A stretch of 14,564 bases of DNA from Thermoproteota archaeon. Its GTDB lineage: Archaea; Korarchaeota; Korarchaeia; B14-G2. Shown here piece by piece: positions 1 to 5,777 of this stretch (the first letter of the stretch is position 1; each line of letters begins with the position of its first letter). The notes under the pieces are model-generated. The model saw only the letters and a list, made by a program, of their open reading frames with translations, ran no database searches and had not been told where the DNA came from. The stretch spans positions 1-14,564 of the forward strand of contig QMWA01000023.1 in NCBI GenBank assembly GCA_003661385.1, given 5' to 3'. Made by a program: the position numbers and the translations under genes.

Positions 1-188
1 CTTAGCCTAGCTAGGGCGGCGGTCTCAGGGCTGCAGACACACCTGCAGCTCCTGCTTGGGAGGTGGTCGAGGTGAGCATGGGAGACAAAGCACTTTTCCT
101 GCGGCTTCTTGCTGTCAAAGCTTACTGCCTGCCCCTGCAGCTCGAGGAGAACGCCACCATAGCTTGCCCTTAGCTTCATCTCCCTCAT
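1..188 (-). CDS. MBL-fold nuclease-like hydrolase, N-terminal part (cut by left edge)
   Basis: This reading frame is open from the ATG at 188 through position 1 and continues outside the window, so only about 62 residues are visible. They contain SHAHLDHL (His37, His39, Asp41, His42), the HxHxDH zinc-binding signature of the metallo-beta-lactamase superfamily, preceded by a short beta-rich segment (YGGVLLELQG, then VSFDSKKP). A downstream SPETAALARL segment resembles the SPET/ATPET motif of archaeal MBL-fold exonucleases and RNA 3'-end-processing-like enzymes. The subfamily is inference, because the C-terminal domain lies outside the window. The second in-frame ATG at 179 is also possible and has GATGAGG just upstream. 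The gene lies 62 nt downstream of tRNA-Asp on the same strand. A weak TTAA-centred TATA-like element near 221-229 could give it its own promoter. Confidence 0.75.
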   Translation of the reverse strand, partial: MREMKLRASYGGVLLELQGQAVSFDSKKPQEKCFVSHAHLDHLPSRSCRCVCSPETAALARL

Positions 189-250
189 CCTAGGTGGTAT
201 AAGGAGCTCACGTGGAGCTGAGTTAAGCCCTAACTGCTGGAGCATGGAGG

Positions 251-327
251 TGGCGCCGAGGCCGGGATTTGAACCCGGGTCGGCGGCTCGACAGGCCGCT
301 ATGCTGACCTGGCTACACCACCTCGGC
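251..327 (-). tRNA. tRNA-Asp (anticodon GTC)
   Basis: On the minus strand the 5' acceptor GCCGAGG (321-327) pairs with CCTCGGC (255-261). The discriminator is G at 254, followed by an encoded CCA (251-253). The anticodon stem GCGGC/GCCGC closes the loop CTGTCGA, giving anticodon GTC at 290-292 and Asp identity. The T arm is CCGGG-TTCAAAT-CCCGG and the variable loop is short. No intron interrupts the gene. The mature body without CCA is 74 nt. Confidence 0.97.
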
Positions 328-349
328 TCAGCTTTCATGTGTGTGCTTC

Positions 350-357
350 ATTTAAAG
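350..357 (-). promoter_or_regulatory. TATA box for tRNA-Asp (possibly also used rightward)
   Basis: CTTTAAAT on the minus strand is centred about 26 nt upstream of the tRNA 5' end (327), the archaeal TATA-to-start distance. The core TTTAAA (351-356) is palindromic. Read rightward it would place a start near 380, just before the GTG at 384 and ATG at 399 of the membrane protein gene. The rightward use is inference. Confidence 0.6.
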
Positions 358-398
358 GTTTTACGCTCTTGAGTATGAGGCTAGTGAGTGGTGCTTGC

Positions 399-1418
399 AT
401 GGAAGCCGTGAGCCAGCTGGCTGTGGGTGGAGCTTGCAAGCCTGAGCACAAGCTGAGGGCAAGCTGGGTGCTTGATCTAAGGCTGCTAGCTGCCGTGGTT
501 GCTGTAGCCTTGGCTGCAGCAGCTAGGTGGAGGAGGGGGTGGCTTAAGCCCAGTACCCTAGAGGCTTGGCCTAGCTCACTAGGCTGCACTGAGATGTACT
601 CTCCTCCTGGCAGCATGCTTATTCTGCTATGTCTCTCAGCCATGCATCCTGGGCTTCAGGCGCACATGGCTGTCAGCGTGTCTCTAGCAGCCTTCATCTG
701 GAGCATTGTGCTTGCTTCAAGGTACGCTGGAGCTAAGGGGGCTTTACTCTACATGTGTGCTGTCCCCTCCACGCTGATTCTCCTGGGTGAGAGGCTTGAG
801 GGAGTTGGCGCGCTGCTTTGCTCAGCTGCTGTCCTCTCATGTGCAGCTGGCAGGGTGCTTACATCCGCCTTCCTGCTCGGTGCTAGTGGGAGCTTTAGCA
901 TGCTGCCTCTGCTTGCAGCACCTCCTCTTCTAGTGGGGCTAGGAGGGAGGAGAGCTCTGAGAGCATCTCTAGCTCTTGCATGCGGGTACCTGTGTGTGAG
1001 CAGCCCTGTCTGGCTTGCTTTCCCAAGCTTGACCGCAGGCTACTACAGGCATGTAGCTGAAAGCGCGTGGAGGCTTAGGCCTACCTCGCTTGCCTTGCTT
1101 CCGCTAGCTGCTGCAGTTACAGCAGCTCTGTCATGGCTGGCTTTGAGGGGCAAGAGGGTGGAGGGCTTGTGCGCTGCATCTGGCCTCATGTGGGTTCCAC
1201 TGGCCTCTGGTGGAGGAAGCGAGGTGGCTTCTCTTCTACCTCTGGTTGCAGCCTGCCAACCAAGCTACCCTCTGCTCTTGCTGTTTGATGGAGCCAATGT
1301 GGCTACGCAGCTGGTTGAGCACGCTCTCTGCTCTAGGATCCTGTGGCATGTTGGGCTTGTGCTGCTGGCTGCGCTGCTGTACTCCTGTGCTGGGAGGGGG
1401 GCGGAAGTTGAGAGCTAG
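399..1418 (+). CDS. Polytopic membrane protein, divergent GT-C/GT87-like glycosyltransferase
   Basis: The frame encodes a very hydrophobic protein of about 340 residues with roughly nine or ten predicted membrane segments. No close family is certain. Several segments fit the GT-C fold seen in DUF2029/GT87 proteins: MYSPPGSMLILL after the first membrane helix, GERLEGVGALL followed by a helix and then SMLPLLAAPPLL (where relatives have a Lys-x-Tyr-Pro-Leu-Leu motif), and LLLLFDGANVA near the C-terminus. The expected Lys is replaced by Ser, so catalytic activity is uncertain. The frame is open from a GTG at 339, but that start lies upstream of the likely promoter TATA at 351-356. I prefer ATG 399, preceded by GGTG; ATG 375 is an alternative. 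It overlaps the next gene by about 11 nt, so both probably serve envelope glycan or glycoprotein assembly. Confidence 0.65.
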   Translation: MEAVSQLAVGGACKPEHKLRASWVLDLRLLAAVVAVALAAAARWRRGWLKPSTLEAWPSSLGCTEMYSPPGSMLILLCLSAMHPGLQAHMAVSVSLAAFIWSIVLASRYAGAKGALLYMCAVPSTLILLGERLEGVGALLCSAAVLSCAAGRVLTSAFLLGASGSFSMLPLLAAPPLLVGLGGRRALRASLALACGYLCVSSPVWLAFPSLTAGYYRHVAESAWRLRPTSLALLPLAAAVTAALSWLALRGKRVEGLCAASGLMWVPLASGGGSEVASLLPLVAACQPSYPLLLLFDGANVATQLVEHALCSRILWHVGLVLLAALLYSCAGRGAEVES

Positions 1419-2592
1419 GATTCTGGCCATGTTCATGCCGAGCATGCTGATGGGGCTTCTGCTGGCGCTGACAGCGTTTGAGCCTCGTGAGCTCGTATTC
1501 GATGAGGTGCACTACGTGCAGTCAGCGAGAGAGATCTTGGGGAAGGGCTTCTATGAGATGCATACGCATCCTCCACTCGGCAAGGAGCTTATAGCAGCTG
1601 GAATACAGCTGGCTGGAGACGGGCCAGTCGGGTGGAGACTTTTCCCAGCTGTCTTCGGCGTAGCCTCAGCTGCTCTGCTCGCTTTGGTGGTTTACCTTGG
1701 GACTGGGTCTGCTCTAGCTGGGTTCGTGGCCTCTCTAGGGCTTGCTCTAGACCCACTCCACTTCACGCAAAGCAGGGTAGCGATGCTCGACGTGTTTCAG
1801 ACCCCACTGCTGCTAGGAGCTCTTGCAGTCATGTTGTGGAGGAGGGGCTTAAAGTGGCTTGCTGTAGCAGGTGCTCTAGCTGGCCTGGCTGCAGCATGCA
1901 AGCTCCCAGCTGCTGTGATAGGGCTTTCGCTTGGGCTATACTTCTCACTCAGCGAGGAGTCTTGGAGGAGGAGAGTGGGTAGGCTCCTCTGCTATGGGGC
2001 CTCAGCTGTAGCAGCCTACATCCTGACCTACCTCCCCTACTTTGCATGTGGCCACGGGCTAGTGGAGTGGATTAAGGACACTCAGATGTTCATGCTCTAT
2101 GTCGGGACGGCCTTCAAGTTCGACCACCCGTATACGTCCCCAGCTTGCACATGGCTTATAGGGTGGAAGCCTGTACTCTACTACTATAAGGTGGATCAGA
2201 GCGGCAGCTATGTCCATGCCATCCTAGCTGTCGGAAACGTCGCCAGCTGGCTGCCCTCGTTTGCGCTCCTCTTAAAGCAGCTTTCCTATCCTAGAGGGGA
2301 CATGGATCTGCTTCCTGCAGTGTGGTTTGCTCCATGCTATGTTTCACTCATGCTGATCAGGAGGCCAGCTTTCATATTCTACATGGAGCCTCTGATACCA
2401 GCACTCTACATGTCAGTTGGCGTGGAAGTCGGGTGCTTTGCAGGGGAAGAAAGGGCTTTAGCTGCAGCAACGGCTACAGTGCTTTACCTGGCTAGCGCCC
2501 TCCTCTTATTACCACTGTCAATAGGGACCCTAGTTCCAGTATCCTACCTTCAGAGGATGCTCATAGTAGGCAGAGCACTATGGGGAGGTTAA
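1408..2592 (+). CDS. PMT-family (GT39) protein O-mannosyltransferase-like membrane protein
   Basis: Dolichyl-phosphate-mannose protein mannosyltransferases are GT-C enzymes that transfer mannose from a polyprenyl phosphate to Ser/Thr of exported proteins. Counting from ATG 1429, the acidic pair DE (Asp25-Glu26) follows the first membrane helix and HPPLGK lies at 47-52, both diagnostic of PMT. They are followed by GWRLFPAVFG, ALDPLHFTQSRVAMLDVF and AAACKLPAAV, in the family order. Eight to ten membrane helices continue to the end. The protein is short (about 390 residues) and lacks the MIR domains of eukaryotic PMTs. TTG 1408, preceded by GGAGGG at 1393-1398, gives an Arg-containing N-terminus before helix 1. 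ATG 1429 is the alternative, and the longer frame from 1210 is out-of-frame read-through of the upstream gene. The 3' end overlaps the convergent queT-like gene by 15 nt. Confidence 0.85.
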   Translation: MRARILAMFMPSMLMGLLLALTAFEPRELVFDEVHYVQSAREILGKGFYEMHTHPPLGKELIAAGIQLAGDGPVGWRLFPAVFGVASAALLALVVYLGTGSALAGFVASLGLALDPLHFTQSRVAMLDVFQTPLLLGALAVMLWRRGLKWLAVAGALAGLAAACKLPAAVIGLSLGLYFSLSEESWRRRVGRLLCYGASAVAAYILTYLPYFACGHGLVEWIKDTQMFMLYVGTAFKFDHPYTSPACTWLIGWKPVLYYYKVDQSGSYVHAILAVGNVASWLPSFALLLKQLSYPRGDMDLLPAVWFAPCYVSLMLIRRPAFIFYMEPLIPALYMSVGVEVGCFAGEERALAAATATVLYLASALLLLPLSIGTLVPVSYLQRMLIVGRALWGG

Positions 2593-3105
2593 GGCTAGGA
2601 GCATGCCTCTCTTCTCCAGGAAGACCAGGACAGCTGAGCCTACAGCAGCTATGGACACAAGCTCGCTAGCTAGGAGAGAAGCGTATGTTAGGGCGTAGGG
2701 TAGGGAGTAGAGGTAGATTACATAGGACCCAACGATGACGGTTACAATGGACGCAGACGCTGCCCCTGCAGCCAGAGATGGAGCCCAGCCTATCCTCCGC
2801 CTTCCCCTCGCCATGCTCTTCAACACAATGTAGGCTGCTGCCGACGCCAGCGCATTCGCCAAGCTCCCTCCGACTATGTCTACAGCAGGCAGCCCAGAGT
2901 AGGCATTCCATATGAGGCAGCCTACAGCTGTGCCGACTACAGCAGGAGCTAAGCCAACAGTGGCTGGGGCAACGAGCAGCAGGGCATCAGATACCCTTAT
3001 CGACACCAAAGACGGGCCTATGTTGGATAGAGGCCCCAGCACTAGGCTCAGCACGAAGTAGAGTGCAGCTACAACAGCTGAAGACGCCATGCTTTTCGGC
3101 TTCAT
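2578..3105 (-). CDS. queT: QueT-family transporter S component
   Basis: This small membrane protein of about 175 residues, with five or six hydrophobic segments, has the QueT (PF06177) signatures: an IRVSDALLLVAP segment near residues 37-48, then a VDIVGGSLANALAS loop. Family members are substrate-binding S components of ECF transporters, or act alone, and are predicted to import queuosine precursors. In an archaeon the likely substrate would be preQ0 or a related deazaguanine for archaeosine; this is inference. The frame is open from a GTG at 3123. The TATA element at 3127-3134 lies about 26 nt upstream of ATG 3105, so a leaderless message starting at 3105 is the better model. No ECF ATPase or T component is present in the window. 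Confidence 0.8.
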   Translation of the reverse strand: MKPKSMASSAVVAALYFVLSLVLGPLSNIGPSLVSIRVSDALLLVAPATVGLAPAVVGTAVGCLIWNAYSGLPAVDIVGGSLANALASAAAYIVLKSMARGRRRIGWAPSLAAGAASASIVTVIVGSYVIYLYSLPYALTYASLLASELVSIAAVGSAVLVFLEKRGMLLALTSP

Positions 3106-3126
3106 CAAGGAGGGCAGGAGCACAGA

Positions 3127-3134
3127 CTTAAAAG
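3127..3134. promoter_or_regulatory. TATA element between the divergent queT-like and UPF0282 genes
   Basis: The sequence CTTAAAAG lies in the 88-nt gap between the two divergent genes. Leftward it predicts a start at about 3105, exactly the ATG of the queT-like gene. Rightward it would predict a start near 3157, giving the UPF0282 message a leader of about 37 nt. The leftward assignment is stronger. Confidence 0.5.
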
Positions 3135-3148
3135 AGTAGCGCCACAGG

Positions 3149-3163
3149 AGCTGTAGTACAGCT
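3149..3163. repeat. 15-nt near-perfect palindrome, possible operator
   Basis: AGCTGTA and TACAGCT form a perfect 7-bp inverted repeat around a single central G. It sits at the start expected for the UPF0282 message if the TATA at 3127-3134 is used rightward. It could be an operator or chance, since AGCT is very common in this genome. Confidence 0.35.
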
Positions 3164-3193
3164 ACCCTGCATTGCGTCTAGGGGTAGTGGGGG

Positions 3194-4078
3194 ATGGAGA
3201 TCAAGCTCATTGCCTATGATAGCATGGGAGTTAGGAGCATGTGTACCAGAGTTGAGGCAGACGGCGTCGTCCTCATGATAGATCCCTCAGCTGCGCTTGC
3301 CCCCCGCAGGTATGGGCTTCCACCTCATAGGCTGGAGTGGGAGAAGCTGAATGAAGCCTGGCGTAACATAGAGGAAGCCTGCAGCGACGCTGATGTGGTG
3401 GTAGTTACCCACTACCACCTCGACCACTACTCGCCCAAGAGGATCCACTGCTATGAGGGCAAGGTTGTGCTGCTGAAGAACCCTGAGGAAAACGTGAACT
3501 TCAGCCAGAGGAGGAGGGGGCGTTTCTTCATCAGCGAGCTAAAGCAGGTTGCTAAGGAAGTCAAGTACGTCGATGGAGCTAAGCTCGAGTTTGGCGCAAC
3601 AACCGTCGAGTTCTCTCCTCCTGTCCCACATGGAGCAGAGGGAACTAAGTTAGGGTACGTGATCATGGTTAAGGTTGCTGAGAGCAGTGGAGACACTGTG
3701 GTGTTCACCAGCGATGTCTCAGGGCCTGTATATGAGCCTGCTACAAGGTGGATAATCAACGCGAAGCCTAGGCTAGTCATCTTAGATGGGCCACCGACCT
3801 ACCATGAGGGAGCAGAGGAGAGCTTAGCTGAGGCAGCTAGGAACATGCTGGCTATACTCAGGGAGAGCACTGTGGAGAAGCTTGTGCTAGACCACCATGC
3901 GCTCAGGGACTTAAGGTACAGGGAGAAGCTGAGATGCGTCTTTGAAGCTGGAGAGGAGCTGGGCAAGGTGGTCTCGACAGCAGCAGAGCATGTGGGGCGG
4001 GATGTAAGCCTACTCGAGGCAAGCAGGCTCTACTTGTATGCTAGGGAGGGGCTTGAGCTCGCCTCTTTACTCACTTAA
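3194..4078 (+). CDS. UPF0282 family metallo-beta-lactamase superfamily hydrolase
   Basis: The 294-residue cytosolic protein is full length for the archaeal UPF0282/COG2248 family. The MBL signature THYHLDHY gives His73, His75, Asp77 and His78 as metal ligands. Other likely ligands are His146 (in VPHGAEG), Asp174 (in FTSDVSG) and the DHH at 233-235 near the C-terminus, in the order expected for a binuclear zinc hydrolase. The substrate of the family is unknown to me. ATG 3194 is preceded by a purine-rich stretch and the N-terminus MEIKLIAYDSMGVRSM is typical of the family, which supports the start. The gene is divergent from the queT-like gene and its last 8 nt overlap the convergent nucleotide hydrolase gene. 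Confidence 0.9.
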   Translation: MEIKLIAYDSMGVRSMCTRVEADGVVLMIDPSAALAPRRYGLPPHRLEWEKLNEAWRNIEEACSDADVVVVTHYHLDHYSPKRIHCYEGKVVLLKNPEENVNFSQRRRGRFFISELKQVAKEVKYVDGAKLEFGATTVEFSPPVPHGAEGTKLGYVIMVKVAESSGDTVVFTSDVSGPVYEPATRWIINAKPRLVILDGPPTYHEGAEESLAEAARNMLAILRESTVEKLVLDHHALRDLRYREKLRCVFEAGEELGKVVSTAAEHVGRDVSLLEASRLYLYAREGLELASLLT

Positions 4079-4484
4079 GGTACGCTAGGGCTTCGATGAG
4101 CTTAGCCCAGAGCTCCTCTATGCTGGAGTACTCTAATACCTGTATGCCGGGCGCTCCTGCTATCATAGCTGATAGGAAGGCCTTTCTAGACGACTCCACG
4201 ACTGCTATGACCTTCTTCCCCATGGAGAGAGCCTTGCAGACCTCAAACCCGACCCCATGACTTGGGTAGGATACCTCAGCTACCACCAAGTCACACTCTG
4301 ACAGCAGCCTAATGTTCCTCCTGTAGACCTCCTCGCTGCTCGCTGACTCGGAGCTTCCTTGAGCTACGTGCTCTGTGAGCACCTCATGCCCTAGCTCCCT
4401 TAGCATGCTGACTAGAGCTCTGACCGAGTTCAGAGCTCTCCTATCTCCCCTTATTGGTGCCGCGACATACACCCTCAGAGGCAT
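4071..4484 (-). CDS. DNPH1/RCL-like nucleotide N-glycosidase (nucleoside 2-deoxyribosyltransferase superfamily)
   Basis: The 137-residue protein has the fold signatures of PF05014: the N-terminal strand RVYVAAPIRGDR (residues 4-15) for phosphate or nucleotide binding, and the active-site block CDLVVAEVSYPSHGVGFEV (residues 64-82). The latter matches the AEVS-x-PS-x-GVG-x-E motif of 2'-deoxynucleoside 5'-phosphate N-hydrolases, with Glu81 the likely nucleophile and Asp65/Ser75 nearby. Such enzymes cleave deoxynucleotides into base and deoxyribose phosphate; the substrate here is inference. The ATG at 4484 follows the RIO2 stop by one nucleotide and uses GGAGA at the end of that gene as ribosome site. 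A longer in-frame read to 4535 only overlaps RIO2. It is the last gene of the probable operon. Confidence 0.82.
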   Translation of the reverse strand: MPLRVYVAAPIRGDRRALNSVRALVSMLRELGHEVLTEHVAQGSSESASSEEVYRRNIRLLSECDLVVAEVSYPSHGVGFEVCKALSMGKKVIAVVESSRKAFLSAMIAGAPGIQVLEYSSIEELWAKLIEALAYLK

Positions 4485-4485
4485 G

Positions 4486-5400
4486 CTAGTCTCCGAAGAG
4501 CCACTCTTCAGCCAGCTGCAGCGGGCTTGGAGCATCTAGTATCCTGTACCTCCTCCTGAAGTACGAGAATATGTTCTCCAGGTCTCTCTCAAGGATTACT
4601 TGAGCCTCTTCATACGACACTGGGACAGCCTGTGGGAAGTCGATGTAGTATAGTGCTCCCTCCCTGTCTATGAGGATGTTGTACTCGTTCAAGTCCCCGT
4701 GTATGAAGCCAGCTTCCCTCACCAAGGTCTCCATGTCGGACACTATCTGCTCAAAGGCTTCTCTCGGGTTCCTTAGCCTGACGTCTGAGAGCTTTGGGGC
4801 GGGGGTCTCAGGCTCATCTCCTTCAACCATCCTCATGGCTACAGCATGCCTGTTTACCCCGAGCGGCTCTGGGACGCTTACTCCAGCCTTATATGCTGCC
4901 TCCAGCGCCCTCATCTCTACCTGAGCTTTTGCTCTTGGGACATCTATCTTGCTGTCCTCCAGGTTGAGCTCCTGTCCTCTCACTATGACAGCAGCATATG
5001 ATAGGGACTTCCTTATGTGCCTGAACTCTCTAGCCCAGTACCTGTGGAACTTTATTACAACAGGCTCTCCGCTAGGCGACTTCGCTATCACTATCTCGGC
5101 TTCTTTGCCTTCCCCTATGGTGTCCCCGACCTCCTCTAGGACTCCGTGCCTCTTGAAGTCCCATAGTGCCAGCGTGTCGAAGCCTTTCTCGAGTATCATG
5201 AGAGCGAACTCACGGTAGTGTCCCACGTACCTGTACTTGACTAGCTCAGCTCTCTCCAGGAACTTGGCCCTCCTCTCAACCTCGATACGCGGGTAGGGGA
5301 GCTTTTCGGCCACGCTTGACATCGGAACCCACTCAAATGCGGTCCTCAGCCCCTCTACTACGCGGAGTATGGCTACATCCACCTCGTCTATAGGCCTCAA
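4486..5400 (-). CDS. rio2: RIO2 family atypical serine kinase/ATPase
   Basis: RIO2 acts in maturation of the small ribosomal subunit in archaea and eukaryotes. The 304-residue protein has the N-terminal winged-helix domain of RIO2 (about 1-85), then the kinase core: nucleotide loop GEGKEAEI (96-103), Lys117 in VVIKFHR, catalytic loop HGDLNEYN (234-241, Asp236) and metal-binding IDFPQ (Asp254). All key residues are present, so it should be active. The start is TTG at 5400 with GTGAG just upstream, and no ATG lies between it and the preceding stop. It begins 9 nt after the SCP2-like gene, so it is probably cotranscribed with the aldehyde dehydrogenase genes, with no obvious functional link. Confidence 0.95.
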   Translation of the reverse strand: MRPIDEVDVAILRVVEGLRTAFEWVPMSSVAEKLPYPRIEVERRAKFLERAELVKYRYVGHYREFALMILEKGFDTLALWDFKRHGVLEEVGDTIGEGKEAEIVIAKSPSGEPVVIKFHRYWAREFRHIRKSLSYAAVIVRGQELNLEDSKIDVPRAKAQVEMRALEAAYKAGVSVPEPLGVNRHAVAMRMVEGDEPETPAPKLSDVRLRNPREAFEQIVSDMETLVREAGFIHGDLNEYNILIDREGALYYIDFPQAVPVSYEEAQVILERDLENIFSYFRRRYRILDAPSPLQLAEEWLFGD

Positions 5401-5409
5401 GCTCTCACG

Positions 5410-5775
5410 CTACAGGAAGCCATATCGCCTAGCCCACTTGACATACCCCATTTTAGCTAGCTTGACCATGCTCTTGTTGAGCTTGTAGTCTACCCTGGCA
5501 GCCCCCTGAGGGCTCTTCATGAGCTCCCTGTACATCCTGTAGTATGTGTCAGCGTCCTTGGCCTGTGAGAGCACCTCTACTGCCTCTGGGGTGAAGTATA
5601 GGGTGAGGTCAGGGTCGCTAGCTGGCCCCTCATAGAACCTCGGTGCTCCCTGCTCCTTCCTCAGGTGGAACACGTAGTCTCCAACGTGGTACTCCCATGT
5701 TGCTCCATCCTTGAGGTGCTCCATCAGGCCTGGTAGGGACGGGAAGAACCTTCTGCAGAGCTCTCTTACGTCCAA
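5410..5775 (-). CDS. SCP2 sterol-transfer-like small protein
   Basis: This 121-residue protein resembles single-domain archaeal SCP2-like proteins, which form a hydrophobic cavity for lipids or acyl-CoA-like ligands. Visible features are WEYHVGDYVFHLRKE, an ASDPDLTLYFTPEAVEVL block (the D-x-x-[LV]-x-[FL] strand before a helix) and MKSPQGAARVDYKL, as in the SCP2 fold. There is no signal peptide. The start is TTG 5775: a strong GGAGGTG ribosome site (5781-5787) sits 5 nt upstream, inside the last codons of the aldehyde dehydrogenase gene, whose stop is 2 nt before. The reading frame extends to 6069, but that part is out-of-frame over the dehydrogenase. Tight coupling suggests it handles a hydrophobic substrate or product of the dehydrogenase; this is inference. 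Confidence 0.75.
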   Translation of the reverse strand: MDVRELCRRFFPSLPGLMEHLKDGATWEYHVGDYVFHLRKEQGAPRFYEGPASDPDLTLYFTPEAVEVLSQAKDADTYYRMYRELMKSPQGAARVDYKLNKSMVKLAKMGYVKWARRYGFL

Positions 5776-5777
5776 GG

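Noticed and set aside
1-75. Plus-strand frame ending at a TGA at 73-75, with a faint resemblance to a KEOPS Pcc1 C-terminus
   Set aside because: The minus-strand frame over the same bases encodes a convincing MBL metal-binding motif, so the plus-strand reading is a shadow.
78-173. 31-codon plus-strand ORF beginning ATGGGAGAC
   Set aside because: It lies entirely opposite the MBL gene and has no family features.
1210-1407. N-terminal extension of the PMT frame to an ATG at 1210
   Set aside because: It overlaps the upstream membrane protein gene in another frame and gives an atypical Cys/Trp-rich sequence; the PMT family starts just before the first helix.
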